64,000 bases of DNA from Meghimatium bilineatum (GCA_034231615.1 CM067298.1:5263799-5327798); one strand, 5' to 3'; counted from the first letter of the stretch, positions 56,401 through 62,049 are shown. Made by a program: numbers and translations. Notes: generated by a model not told the origin, from the letters alone.

Positions 56401-59400
56401 TTGCAATTCCTATAAACATCATGTAGCTATTTCTTGCGAACAAAGCTAGCTAAATAATGACTTACTGCAAATGGTTCTGTCAAGTGTTTCATCATGGTGA
56501 AAATTCCAGTTAACTGAACGCTTGATTTCCTTTTTACAGAAGAAATAAATTATGTATTTATGTATTCACAGGCAAACATGTTGTTTATATAAAATATTGA
56601 TACAAAATTTATGCACTATATTTATAAATATATTTGATAATGTTTCTCTAAGAAATATTCCATGTGAATGCAATTAAACACTTCTATATCCTATGAATTA
56701 AGGTATTGGCTGTTCTATTGTTACAAATGAAGGCTCAAGACCAGAAATATTCGCTAAAGTATATTTCACAAACTTTGCCAAACTTTAAAATGGTGTTTCT
56801 CAGCAAATATATAACATATATAAATGAAATTTTGTGTGTGAATTTGAATTGGTATAGACTCTATGAATTAATTTTTTCATTAAAATGCAGTCATTTGTTT
56901 CAAATGTTGTTTTTATTTAATGGGCCCTATAGATCAAAAGCATACTTGTCAACACATATCTTACACACATTTTTAAGATGTTTACAGTCAATTAAAATAC
57001 AACATTTTCACATGACTTGTTTATCATATAATTGGTATGATTTAAGTATGAAGCACTATTTTGTAATGTTTGAAGTGGTAAATTTTTTTTATTGATACAC
57101 AATAATTAGTATGTTGACAAAGATCAAAGAATTTGATTCGTTTGTAAAAACTGGACAAGATGCACAAATATATAGTATATATATTTATTGGGTCTAACCA
57201 AATATAACATCATATACAAAAAAATGGCATTAATGCGTTAGACAATCAAATAAGTAGATTTATGTGAGGGCAAAGCTTGTGAAATGTGCTATAGAATAGC
57301 ATCCCAAACAAACATCTTATAACCATACAATATCCAGATAGACATATTTGGTGAGATTGTTCATTTTCACTAATAGACCTGTATTTGTTTTTATTTGTTT
57401 TTGCTTCTTGACATTTAGTAACTCCTCTTATTTATATAATTTATATGTGTGACTATATATAATCATTTATTTGATGTTCTATTAATGGCAACACATTTCC
57501 ATACTTATCCTTGCTACTATCCCACAATCCCCAAAGACTAAATAATACATTTACAAATACAAGTTTCTCTTAAAGGAATAAAGTGAGATTATTATGTACA
57601 GTTGTGGCATTCGTTTATGTGCACTTGTGGCATCCGTTTATGTGCACTTGTGGCATCTGTTTATGTGCACTTGTGGTATCCGTTTATGTGCACTTGTGGC
57701 ATCCGTTTATGTGCACTTGTGACACATGGGAGTTAACTCCTGATTTTCAAAGTTCTGGAACTGATTGCCTTTTTGCTAACAAAATTTTGTAGAGAAACTG
57801 TGCATGAAGTTCTCTGTAGCAATTTCTTCAGCCATGTGACTGCAACACAAATTTCTCCAACCATAAGTCTGCAACACAAATTTCTCCAACCATAAGTCTG
57901 CAACACAAATTTCTCCAGCCATGAGTCTGCAACACAAATTTCTCCAGCCATAAGTCTGCAACACAAATTTCTCCAGCCATAAGTCTGCAACACAAATTTC
58001 TCCAGCCATGAGTCTGCAACACAAATTTCTCCAGCCATAAGTCTGCAACACAAATTTCTCCAGCCATAAGTCTGCAACACAAATTTCTCCAGCCATAAGT
58101 CTGCAACACTAGTTGATCCAGTCCTGTAACAGATTCTCTCATGAGACTAGGTCTACATTGAGTATCAATGTTATTCTATCAGCATCATTAAGTGCCATCT
58201 CCACAACAAAGGTTGGCTGCAATTGACATCCAATATTCCTCTCTTGCTTTGGTGGCGCACTCTGCTAGACTGTAAACTGTCCATCTTGTAATATCAACTT
58301 TCTTGATATTATTGTTACTATTCTTCCCCCTTACCTCAGTACCTCTAATTAGTACAAACCTACTGATATACTATGGTGGTGAGAAGGTAACGCAGGTCTG
58401 CATCTTGAGTGACTTTATGAGTATGATTAGAAAGGTACAAATGGGTCTCATTCATGAACAGTGGATTGAGACCTTGAGAAAGGCAAGGCTGAAAGTGGTT
58501 ACATTTATTTTCATACCGGGACATGTGGGTGTATGAGGCAATGAAAGAGTGGATCAACTGGCATCATGTGCGATTGTGGCACAGAGTGATGGGGTAATGG
58601 ATCGTGCTGACGTTTTGAACTCCTTAAGAGATATAGCACGCAAGAGTGAGACCAGTGTGGATGATGATTCCTTTTCAATAGCCAAAATTAAAGATCAGGG
58701 ATGGAAATGCGGTGTTGCTAGAAGTGAACATTTTGGAGGGTGCAGAAGATTGATGGTCAACCAGCATAGGACCGGTACTGTCAGTAGAAGTGTAATGGCG
58801 GATACACTCAAGAAGAGATCAGAGCAACTATGGACATGTCTAGTTTGCAGTGATGATGATGAGACGACTAGCTAACTAACTACTGATGTACATGGCTTTC
58901 TGCTTTACATTTATCCTCTTGCTTGTCACAACTTTCTGCCATTCTCCCAGCTTCTTTGCCTTTATTGCTTATGTAGTGATGATGATGACTTTGTTGATAG
59001 ATCGTCCAAGATGATTTATTTATTTTGTAGATGCTCATTCCCTGACAGTGTCCTTTCATCGGCTTGGCTTAGAATCTGTAAGTTATCTCGCCTTACCTTG
59101 ACTAATACTCAGGGTACTTTCTCCTCCTCTGATAGAGTTAAACTTATCCTTACTTTTCATCCCCATAACTACTGTTTATCGAATCTTATTCAAGCATTAT
59201 TCCCTTCTCAAGTCTGGTTCTCTTACTTGTGCTGTCTTCCAGAATTTTCCTCTGGTTGCTTATAGGTGTTGAAAATATTAATGACACCTTGGTCCACAAT
59301 CACATTAGGTCTATTGTTCCTGACAATTTTGTCACTCTTAATTGCAAATGCGGTCATTGCTACACATGTTCTTATGTAATTCAGATCTGATCTTTTTCAT

Positions 59401-61861
59401 TTTCTAAAGCCACTTGCACTATCTGAGACCTTTAAATTTTAATCCTGTAATGTCATTTACATTATCATATGTAAACACTGTGACAAGAAGTATATAGGTG
59501 AAATGGGCTTATGGTTGAGTGACTGCTTCTGTAGGCATCTTCATGCGATAAAACACAGAAAACCTACATCTGTCACCATACAAATCAATGGTGATGGTCA
59601 TCATGGTGCCCTTGATATCCAGGTCACTGCCCTCAGATCCTGCACCATGGATGATAGATCTAGATACGCCCATGAAAATATTTTTACTTTTTAGTTTGGT
59701 ACCCTTGAGCCTTTGAGATTTAATTATGATCATTCATTTGTTTAGATTTTGGTTGGTGTGGTTCTTGTTTCTAACCATGTTGCTTTCGGTAATAGTTTTT
59801 CATACCGTTCTCATTTCCCATTTCCTTTTTTGAAAAATCCATCTCCATGACTACTTTTGTACATGTATGTAATTTTCACCTTGGACATCCTATTGTTTAA
59901 TAATGTCTGTGTACTAGTGCCTATGTTATTAGTACCATGGCTTTTACCATTTTTAATGTTTATTCACTGTTTTTTTGGGGTATATTCTTGAAGAAGACCT
60001 AATGATTGAAATGTTGAAAATGTTTTGTTATTTGTATGGTTTCGTCAATATATATCATAATTCAATAGTCTGTTGGTTATCATAAAACTACAAAAACTTT
60101 TGTACTATTTACATAATAACAGCTTCGTTTTCTTCAGCGCTCATGCACAAACTCCCGCTAGATCTCTCTTGTAGCAGAACAATAGTCCTACTAGATTTCC
60201 AGTAATAGGGTTTATGTAGTACAGAGAATGGAAATGTATTGTGTAGAAATGTTATTTGCACATATGGCCTGACATATCCATCTTTGGTGAATGATAACAG
60301 ATTACAAATAACAAATCAAACTTACGCTCCATCAGTAGTTTCCAGATGTGGGTCATTGACAGAAGAACATGTTGAATGCACCTGGTCACAGTCTTCAACA
60401 TAGACCTGAGGTAGAAACAGAACAAAATTAATTATTGAAGTTAATTCTTTCCTTAGTAAGTTGTCAGATCATCATTACACATAGCACATATCACATTACA
60501 CATAGCACATAGTACATTCTGTTTCAATTCTCAGAGTTTATAAGAAATTAGACAATTACTAATAGTTCTGGTTTTCTGATATTTTACAGACATTCCTTTA
60601 AGCATACATCAATGTCCATTTCTGATGAGACCATAATTCAAACCCAGCTAATAAATTCTAGCCACAGAAAGGGAATCATCAAAATCATTACTTATGTATG
60701 CCCATGCATTTCTATATCAGATAGTTGGATCTTCACAGCTCTCTATCATATCAGCATAGGTGACCATGCATTTTCACAGTTCCCTGCCAATTGACAAACC
60801 AAATTAGACAATCACAAGTGTTTTGTTTTTTCTACTTGTTCGTCACATTTATTACTTTTTATACCATGCTTATCTTCTCTTGCGAAGAAGGAACATTGTC
60901 ATCATCATCATTGTCATATGCCATCATGGATCTTCATAGCTCCATATAAACAGTATTGTCATATGCCATCATGGATCTCCATAGCTCCATATAAACAGTA
61001 TTGGCTATTACTTTCAATTTTGAATCTATTGAATCTATTCCAAACTATTTCATCAGAATGTTTTCTCTGTGTATATATAAGGAATTCAAAATGTCCCTTT
61101 AGTCATCTGTTTTGACACATGTGTTCTTGAAGTCTTTCAACTCTCTCATTACTTTGAACTGCAGTGTGATGATGGCTACATATCTATGTTATGTCCCTGC
61201 AGCAGATGTGAAACATACCCCAATCAACTCATGGTGCAACCATCCACTCTATATTTTACGGATTAGGAATTGAAAGCATAATACAACAGCAACCCTAACT
61301 GTCGATGATTTAGATTTGTCTCTGAAAATAGCAAAGCAGCCCCAATGTTGATCTTGTGCTCATCCAAACAAAACCATCTCTGGAACTAAGAAAAATCACC
61401 ATCTCTAGTATTGCAAGTTCCCCATTAGGTGTTTAAGCTCTAGATCTGCTTTCCTACTGCACTGCCTCCTGCATTCCCTGTTAAGTGTATTGATCTTGTG
61501 TCAATTATGAGCTGCACACTTATCAGAATATCTCTACTACTGTGATACTAGTTTCAAAATATAATTAAGAATCAATTATACAGCTCATTCATGTATTATT
61601 TGACTTACTGGAAAATTTGCAACTGTCCATGCCTTGTCTATCTGCTCAATCCACATTGTTCCGTTACTGCTACTATTGGTTACTGCTTTCAGTGGCACGA
61701 CTTGAATTGTAACATTTACACTCTGGTCACCATCTAGGCGATAGTCTTGTACAGCACCAAGAGTAATGTTCAATGTATTATCGCCATTATTTATGGAAAC
61801 TGGGAGCAGGCTAGTGTAAACTTGTGCAATAGGCCTATTCACAGAGGGACCATCCAAACAG
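29297..61861 (-). CDS. VWDE-like: VWDE-like transmembrane protein (vWF type D + EGF), 3' fifteen exons
   Basis: Fifteen exons join without a phase conflict into 780 residues plus stop; the 5' end is outside the window. Order along the fragment: beta-rich segment (1-107); vWF type D domain, from SVNDPHLETTDG (about 99-110) through CNCGVYV and WIEPS-like VYIEPSPRD to GLCGNYDGNAYND (about 234-245); basic KKRKKR (355-360), a proprotein-convertase-like site; one EGF domain with six cysteines (481-508); two beta domains with ECD-type cysteines (510-676); transmembrane helix (about 700-725); 55-residue cytoplasmic tail with PPKY (773-776). Proteins with vWD plus EGF and a single TM are annotated as VWDE-like in invertebrates; their function is poorly known. 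The architecture is seen directly, the name is inference from family knowledge. The introns are 0.4-4.8 kb and filled with transposons on both strands. It converges on ARL5. Confidence 0.88.
29575..29735 (+). mobile_element. SINE-B copy
   Basis: GATGGATGTGTCTGCCCATT, ATTCTCTGGACTACATCCC, TAGTAGGACCATTGTCCTGC, AGAGAGATCCAGCAG and AGTTTGAGAATAAATGCTGA, then GAAGATGAAGAT. Best preserved forward copy. Confidence 0.75.
29828..30128 (-). mobile_element. LINE family D, short 3' copy
   Basis: Almost identical to 21738-22030 (GGTCTGCCCCTTCTCCTC, CTCTTTATATGACCAAACAG). Bracketed by ATAAATTATTT at 29817-29827 and 30129-30139, though the flank is itself a tandem AT-rich repeat, so the TSD is less secure. 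Confidence 0.8.
30227..31215. mobile_element. Composite SINE-like insertion with large palindrome, 14-bp TSD
   Basis: TAGTTTTTCTACAA flanks the block at 30227-30240 and 31202-31215. Inside are three copies of one about 260-bp unit: two in minus orientation (30280-30540, 30674-30932), each preceded by a T-run and the flank TATAAGTAGGA-GCCAGAGGA, and one in plus orientation (30943-31201). Each unit ends (in its own sense) with a tRNA-like part containing GGTTAGTCAAG and GGTTCAATTCCCG, resembling Pol III A and B boxes. Lies in the last VWDE-like intron. Confidence 0.8.
31263..31612. repeat. About 33-bp tandem repeat, roughly 10 imperfect copies
   Basis: Repeats of GTCTGAATGGTTAATGTACAG followed by TTATGTATT, with indels between copies. 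Confidence 0.85.
31794..31944 (-). CDS. VWDE-like: VWDE-like exon n (transmembrane helix)
   Basis: Acceptor TTCTGTAG, donor GTAAGT. An acidic stretch NDGKDSDTDKQ is followed by LITALIAVGCSLAVLLIILI and GVCIFMK, a clear membrane-spanning helix with positive charge on the cytoplasmic side. Confidence 0.92.
31986..32105. repeat. 60-bp tandem duplication
   Basis: TATGATTAAAGTGATACTAT...TTGTTTCATAAAC occurs twice at exactly 60-bp spacing. Confidence 0.85.
32407..32518 (-). CDS. VWDE-like: VWDE-like exon m
   Basis: Acceptor TTAACAG, donor G|GTAAGA. Encodes SNVCIIGNSCVPEGESSIYN then DCQYCNLSSPYDWSIRL, a small cysteine-rich module just outside the membrane. Confidence 0.9.
32668..32745 (+). mobile_element. 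SINE-B 3' fragment
   Basis: GGACTACATCCTGCTGGAAA, TCTAGTAGCACCGTTGTTC, ACAAGAGAGATCCAGTAGGA. Lies 75 bp from exon l. Confidence 0.65.
32819..33049 (-). CDS. VWDE-like: VWDE-like exon l
   Basis: Acceptor TTTTTCAG, donor GTCAGT. 77 codons: ITETGIKNLTTGQVTILKAQ, IRCDLGGTSYIKRSLEVSIS, YDPNCYDCTFTSCTKQ. Beta-rich juxtamembrane domain. Confidence 0.9.
33287..33600 (-). pseudogene. Mariner-like transposase fragment
   Basis: The minus strand frame of 98 codons contains WFIMNMYLEDNVNAEFSKTI and, near its end, CKWIIHNNHALAHRSVPNEK and NFWTKDNISLLPQ. This parallels the W-x-H-x-NA-x-AH region and the following xxFLxxxxIxxLP of mariner/Tc1 transposases, with the second catalytic Asp replaced (HNNH). The rest of the gene is absent or unrecognisable. 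Confidence 0.6.
34191..34393 (-). CDS. VWDE-like: VWDE-like exon k (end of EGF), likely GC donor
   Basis: Acceptor CATGTAG. Begins NCICNSNYAGTSC, completing the EGF, then IPVIDPPEDGVYLCEIGANS and LSCHIREVE. The frame then meets GAG|GCAAGT, a textbook GC-AG donor that keeps phase 0 with the next exon. The alternative GT two codons earlier (GAG|GTGGAG) is weaker and would drop two residues. Confidence 0.85.
34408..34741. repeat. 36-bp tandem array next to a splice acceptor, about 9 copies
   Basis: Unit AAGATTACAGTAATAATAAC plus ACTGGAGAGTTCTGTT. It starts about 15 bp from the acceptor of exon k, so on the minus strand it supplies the branch-point region. It is open in one plus-strand frame (KITVIITLESSV repeats) only because 36 is divisible by 3. 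Confidence 0.9.
35255..35690 (+). mobile_element. LINE RNase H C-terminal fragment
   Basis: PEQVTILCLRTGYKQLCMYM...ITEHRLILQKHLDYETNILA reads as the zinc-knuckle-like tail after RNase H (RLRTGH...TxEHxLxxC). Same family as 49735-50860. Confidence 0.6.
35710..36330 (-). mobile_element. LINE family E, 3' third
   Basis: Open minus-strand frame 35838-36329: VDEFKYLGSTLRYDNKQEAE, LPTLCYQCQTWTLDSRT, MKCVRRMIGVSLRDKIRNEA, VKWYGHITRQKEQS. After one stop it continues RPRKRWIDSVLETLGNITAE to a TGT end near 35712. RT core missing. Confidence 0.8.
36590..36730. mobile_element. Penelope-type 3' tail fragment
   Basis: ATGATAAAAGCCTTTTGGTT then GAAACATTGATTTGTATG and GATTAGCAAAACTTCATTAC parallel 26850-26955. 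Confidence 0.45.
37072..37480 (-). mobile_element. LINE family F fragment
   Basis: The minus strand reads ...LEDRIDASEKWIYRRIGITL then WKESKMNKEVLTTLSMKKEL, a short LINE C-terminal block, ending at CATCATCAATAAGTGACATC. Related copies at 46523-47010 and 58175-58310. Confidence 0.65.
37690..38324 (+). pseudogene. Unrecognised degraded reading frame, about 210 codons
   Basis: One plus-strand frame stays open for about 76 codons, meets TAA at 37920-37922, and continues for 133 codons to a stop at 38322. Readings include ANIRLYYYLSFIITDLISSD, ESDRPSDSNDNLALRYTVNR and NENIEWNIDQLWKFNTWEYF. In sequence this AT-rich such an open frame is unlikely by chance. No domain is recognised; it may derive from an unfamiliar mobile element. 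It lies antisense in a VWDE-like intron. Confidence 0.35.
38644..38824 (-). CDS. VWDE-like: VWDE-like exon j (start of EGF)
   Basis: Acceptor GATTTTAG, donor G|GTTTGT. Ends MTCTPSNCNGHGFCDR, the first half of an EGF-like domain whose codon for Gly is split with exon k. Confidence 0.9.
38985..39300 (+). mobile_element. LINE family G, 3' end
   Basis: Frames read VLEYITGKRQQIKWFAHISR, LPSDSIQMLHRYSEGKPSGR and WITEINEVTNSTI. The IKWFxHxxRLPxDS pattern recurs at 40320-40625, 41430-42060 and 62050-62425. Confidence 0.7.
39378..39585. repeat. 22-bp tandem repeat, about 9.5 copies
   Basis: Unit GTGGAAATATGTGTTTACTGAT, near-perfect. Confidence 0.95.
39770..40140 (+). mobile_element. Degraded LINE RNase H tail
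   Basis: 39885-39985 matches 19690-19800; further on ...CTGAGCACCTATGGACATGT, CCAATGTGCGAAG is the EHLWTCPxC end of I/Nimb-like ORFs. Confidence 0.5.
40320..40625 (-). mobile_element. LINE family G, 3' end
   Basis: 93-codon open frame: MITSDRQPKQYQYWNISTDN, SRLPTDSMPQMAMTQRHNGY, KTRGRPSKRWITENKPQEQA. Confidence 0.7.
40626..41430. other. VWDE-like intron segment, mostly unassigned
   Basis: 41280-41420 resembles the 3' end of LINE family C (AAGAGAGGAATACCAAGAAA, AGGGTATGACTGGAGCTCAA) in plus orientation. 41085-41118 contains a duplicated CAGCACACATCTTG. The rest shows nothing recognisable. Confidence 0.4.
41430..42065 (-). mobile_element. LINE family G, longer copy
   Basis: Same 3' end as 40320 (CTTGCATTGTCAGGGGTAGA, AGAGTTCTCTGGAGATGGC), continuing into a degraded C-terminal RT region up to the CATCATCATCATCA at 42077, which is the tail of the next LINE. 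Confidence 0.6.
42075..43095 (-). mobile_element. LINE family B, longest copy
   Basis: Tail CATCATCATCATCAGGTGAC at 42077. Minus strand reads [16 protein letters not shown], [12 protein letters not shown], NRAGKNYIQKNI and QIFRYNDY(S) blocks and, at its 5' end, weak RT sequence to about 43095. Many stops. Confidence 0.65.
43215..43312 (+). mobile_element. SINE-A 3' fragment
   Basis: ATTGCAGATATCACAGCTAA, GTAAACCATAACACAAGGCA, TTTCATTCTCCAGAGTACAT, CCTGCTAA. Confidence 0.55.
43409..43585 (-). CDS. VWDE-like: VWDE-like exon i
   Basis: Acceptor TGTTTTAG, donor GTAAGA. 59 codons in phase 0 beginning NSGSPIPNTWTRDNATQFCM and ending FDSAVDACTNDIM. Alpha-helical pattern with three cysteines. Confidence 0.88.
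43970..44395 (+). mobile_element. LINE 3' end fragment
   Basis: Frames read NGLSKKNIK, WFLRRITRILWAAKSTKVAV, RGRQLRFIGHMIRRVILKYL and a VVEKYNCLG end: the RRMxRI / FxGHxxR order of a LINE C-terminus. Confidence 0.65.
44605..44830 (+). mobile_element. SINE-B fragment with linked repeat
   Basis: GGACCATTGTCCTACTACAA, GAGAGATCCAGTGGGATTTT, GAGAATGAATACTGAAGAAG, then a block shared with 4860-4905 (GATGCACGTATACACAA). Confidence 0.6.
45102..45280. mobile_element. hAT-like MITE, 8-bp TSD
   Basis: 179 bp flanked by TGACCAGT at 45094-45101 and 45281-45288. Ends CAGTGGAGTGGCGTAGC and (reverse complement of the right end) CAGTGGCATAGCGAGG give imperfect inverted termini. An 8-bp duplication and CAGTGGCGTAGC-like ends are typical of non-autonomous hAT elements. 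The right half is unusually G+C-rich. Confidence 0.8.
45524..45645 (-). CDS. VWDE-like: VWDE-like exon h (basic cleavage-like site)
   Basis: Acceptor CCTACAG, donor GTAAGA. Encodes KDHTANYMASSRQETNTAAK then KRKKRQVANADAPLSNSVFL. The KKRKKR run resembles a furin-type processing site between the vWD and EGF regions. Confidence 0.85.
46229..46389 (-). CDS. VWDE-like: VWDE-like exon g
   Basis: Acceptor GTTACAG, donor G|GTAAGA. 53 codons: PYENTLDWKTIYSAGVTASV, INCLSWVNGNTQINKCSDRV, FQACGYIH. Post-vWD segment. Confidence 0.9.
46523..47010 (-). mobile_element. LINE family F, 3' part
   Basis: Minus strand: ILTSKQITNKLKMRIIKCYI, YSILMYGSETLTINKQLEDM, WIYRRIGRTSWNKNKMYKEV, then IGRHTSGKVASQNRHVTVVH. 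Ends with a GATGATGATG tail at 46524-46533. Confidence 0.75.
47229..47797. repeat. 43-bp tandem array, about 13 copies
   Basis: Unit TAGTTTTAAAGTGTGTAAAA plus GTAGGACCTATTGTTTTCCTGGA. Few substitutions between copies. Confidence 0.95.
48000..49150. other. VWDE-like intron, unassigned
   Basis: No clear gene. The plus-strand frame 48610-48933 is cysteine-rich. 48960-49080 resembles a degraded LINE (minus strand SVILYGCES-like). AT-rich 49200-49370. Confidence 0.35.
49384..49525 (-). CDS. VWDE-like: VWDE-like exon f (GLCGNYDG)
   Basis: Acceptor TTCTACAG, donor GT|GTAAGA. Encodes GLCGNYDGNAYNDLTLPDGR, then LYKVNTSDMDVGLYDVLAPN and FYEAWRV. GLCGNxDG is the hallmark CGLC-type motif of vWD domains. 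Confidence 0.94.
49735..50860 (+). mobile_element. LINE RNase H domain with C-terminal tail
   Basis: Frames read VYTDGSAQNAVRNGGAGVYI (TDGS), NYDAEIQAIRVATKKLL (the Glu), VVFLIDARSVLQALQSGK (the Asp), VTMKWISSHCGILRNEKADQ (H..G..NE.AD), then ILQECSEYETLRQTYWPEET. All four RNase H blocks are recognisable, but several frameshifts and stops break it. Confidence 0.8.
50878..51025 (-). mobile_element. SINE-B, reverse copy
   Basis: CTTCAGCGTTCATTCTCAAA, CTCCCGCTGGATCTCTCTT, GTCCTACTAGATTTCCAACA, GGATGTAATCCAGAGAATGG, ACCAATGGTCGGACACATCT. Well preserved. Confidence 0.8.
51035..51475 (-). mobile_element. LINE 3' end fragment
   Basis: Minus strand: YLYGIKAWTVNKSAQDKLEA, WFLRRMMIIQC, SRFLGNVMRKLKREYLVK and RDRGRQREFF, the RT C-terminal order. 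Confidence 0.65.
51487..51610. repeat. About 30-bp repeat (3 copies) fused to a SINE-A fragment
   Basis: CACTAGAGTTGCCAAGGCAG occurs three times. The last copy runs into GTGAAGCAAAGAATAACAAA, a SINE-A 5' segment. Confidence 0.7.
51703..51805. repeat. Dispersed repeat, pair with 23945-24065
   Basis: GTATTACTGTTGTGCTGTAA, GAAATATAATCTATGATACA and TGGCAATGATGGATAT in the same order as the copy in the intergenic region. Confidence 0.6.
51940..52325 (-). mobile_element. LINE 3' end fragment (zinc-finger LINE relative)
   Basis: The minus strand reads LLYSCETWTTCMHQRD-like and LGNTLRMEDGRIPKDLLYGE blocks, parallel to [11 protein letters not shown] and [18 protein letters not shown] in the LINEs at 4970 and 14436, but much diverged. 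Confidence 0.6.
52482..52584 (-). CDS. VWDE-like: VWDE-like exon e (vWD, YIEPS strand)
   Basis: Acceptor TTGTAAAG, donor G|GTATAT. Encodes VLDKVTGTITTVVVMDGYLQ then VYIEPSPRDSGQTR. Its 5' half and acceptor are tandemly duplicated just upstream (52650-52742). Confidence 0.9.
52549..52742. repeat. Partial tandem duplication of a coding exon (exon e)
   Basis: 52549-52640 and 52650-52742 share AGTAGTAATTGTACCA, GTCAAGTACCTTTACAAGCA and AATTAAAGTT-ATATAATTAT. The upstream copy (minus sense) retains the acceptor and would read VLDIDSGTITTVVV, but has no donor half, so it is a pseudo-exon. Confidence 0.85.
53214..53525. repeat. 60-bp tandem array, 5 near-identical copies
   Basis: Unit CATAAAATGGATGTAACAAA...GAACAATAAAAGAAAA. 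Copies 2-5 look identical; copy 1 differs by one base. Long overlapping minus-strand ORFs here are artefacts of the period. Confidence 0.97.
53936..54350 (+). mobile_element. SINE-A: a 5' half copy followed by a full copy
   Basis: 53936-54010 is a 5' half (GAAAGGGAAGCAAAGAATAA, CATTCCATGCATGTCATAAG). 54085-54350 is the best full copy: GGGCCCGAAAGGGGAGCAAA, GGTGACTAAGGAGGTTGTGG, GGGTCAGTGACCCGAAGCC, TGTAAACCATGACACAACGC, CTCCAGACTACATCCTGCTA and GAACGCAGAAGAAGAAGAAG. About 260 bp. A Pol III promoter is not obvious. Confidence 0.8.
54913..55140. repeat. 62-bp duplication at a LINE 3' end
   Basis: CATTAACAACAGAGGTGGGA...GTTGCCTTGGTTG occurs twice. The following TTCAAGGTTATCTTGATGTT, TTCTATCTACCG parallels 27480-27600. 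Confidence 0.7.
55393..55593 (-). CDS. VWDE-like: VWDE-like exon d (vWD core)
   Basis: Acceptor TTCCTTAG, donor GTAAGA. 67 codons in phase 0: VLVQYKQCAPLASCNCGVYV..., GKVTLSVYAEDDMQTYH. The paired cysteines SCNCG are typical of VWDE-type vWD domains. Confidence 0.92.
55622..55800. repeat. About 54-bp tandem repeat, 3 copies
   Basis: TTATTTAATGTTTGTT...AAGTCTTGACAGATATGTCCA, upstream (minus sense) of exon d. Confidence 0.85.
56030..56422. repeat. Two adjacent tandem repeats (about 54 bp x3 and about 36 bp x4)
   Basis: 56030-56195: GATGTAGGTTGCAAGACCTA...ACAGAACAATGCTCT. 56285-56422: ACATGTATATGTATATTATT plus GCAATTTCTATAA. Both are imperfect. Confidence 0.8.
56466..56529 (-). CDS. VWDE-like: VWDE-like exon c
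   Basis: Donor GTAAGT. Encodes KSSVQLTGIFTMMKHLTEPFA, matching the TGxF-x(2)-KH segment of the vWD fold. Two acceptors keep the frame: AAAAAG at 56530 (chosen, better pyrimidine tract upstream) or AATCAAG nine bases further in. Confidence 0.8.
56530..57597. other. AT-rich intron, no supported feature
   Basis: A 129-codon plus-strand frame (56706-57095) is open, but the codon content is simply AT-rich and it has no recognisable motif. Confidence 0.4.
57600..57722. repeat. 24-bp tandem repeat, 5 copies
   Basis: Unit TTGTGGCATCCGTTTATGTG plus CACT. Confidence 0.95.
57835..58110. repeat. 29-bp tandem repeat, about 9.5 copies
   Basis: Unit CTGCAACACAAATTTCTCCA plus GCCATAAGT. 29 is not divisible by 3, so each frame cycles through all three readings, and all three minus-strand frames are open. 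Confidence 0.96.
58175..58310 (-). mobile_element. LINE family F, 3' tip
   Basis: CATCATTAAGTGCCATCTCC, ACAACAAAGGTTGGCTGCAA, matching 46523-46600. Confidence 0.6.
58320..58880 (+). mobile_element. I/Nimb-like LINE RNase H, C-terminal part
   Basis: VCILSDFMSMIRKVQMGLIH (the Asp motif), VVTFIFIPGHVGV-x-GNERVDQLAS, then VNQHRTGTVSRSVMADTLKK and EQLWTCLVCSDDDETTS stop. Two open frames separated by one stop. It ends normally. Confidence 0.8.
59010..60070 (+). mobile_element. Penelope-like element, 3' part (RT thumb, GIY-YIG)
   Basis: FHPHNYCLSNLIQALF (after the RT), then frames reading NDTLVHNHIRSIVPDNF, CKCGHCYTC, CKHCDKKYIG-like KKYIGEMGLWLSD, HLHAIKHRKPTSVTIQINGD and GHHGALDIQVTALRSCTMDD, ending FGTLEP. 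The CxCxxCxxC linker followed by GIY-YIG is diagnostic of endonuclease-bearing Penelope-like elements. Many stops. The 3' tail has TTGAAGAAGACCTAATG near 59990. Confidence 0.8.
60124..60290 (-). mobile_element. SINE-B, reverse copy
   Basis: CTTCAGCGCTCATGCACAAA, CTCCCGCTAGATCTCTCTTG, TCCTACTAGATTTCCAG, CAGAGAATGGAAATGTATTG, GACATATCCATCTTTGGTGA. It ends only about 35 bp from exon b. Confidence 0.8.
60326..60405 (-). CDS. VWDE-like: VWDE-like exon b (start of vWD domain)
   Basis: Acceptor ACCTCAG, donor GC|GTAAGT. Encodes VYVEDCDQVHSTCSSVNDPH then LETTDG; the DPH-x(3)-TDG signature opens vWF type D domains. Confidence 0.9.
60905..61002. repeat. 46-bp tandem duplication
   Basis: TGTCATATGCCATCATGGAT...CATATAAACAGTAT occurs twice, preceded by a CATCATCAT tract. 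Confidence 0.8.
61010..61600. other. VWDE-like intron, unassigned
   Basis: Nothing convincing. 61370-61540 includes CTGCACACTTATCAGAATATC, weakly like LINE 3' ends seen elsewhere. Confidence 0.35.
61609..61861 (-). CDS. VWDE-like: VWDE-like exon a (first exon fully in window)
   Basis: Acceptor TTCACAG, donor GTAAGT. Encodes CLDGPSVNRPIAQVYTSLLP, VSINNGDNTLNITLGAVQ, then DGDQSVNVTIQVVPLKA and WIEQIDKAWTVANFP. Beta-rich extracellular segment before the vWD domain. Starts in phase 2, so an upstream exon ending in two codon bases is required. Confidence 0.88.
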
Positions 61862-62049
61862 CTGTGAACATATACAAATATTCTTTCACTTAATATTAAA
61901 TGTGAATTTAAATAACAATATGAATTTATGCATAGATGAATATGAATTCATATGAATAGGTTTCCACAAAACATACCAGATCCTAGGACAGATGACACGT
62001 AATTTCAAGAACAAAATGTAAACATAGACACTAAAGTTGCATTATACAA

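Noticed and set aside
56706..57095. 129-codon plus-strand ORF
   Set aside because: AT-rich composition, no motif, no neighbouring exon, antisense to the host gene.
57733..58142. Three 100+ codon minus-strand ORFs (MAGEICVADLW...)
   Set aside because: Different phases of one 29-bp repeat.
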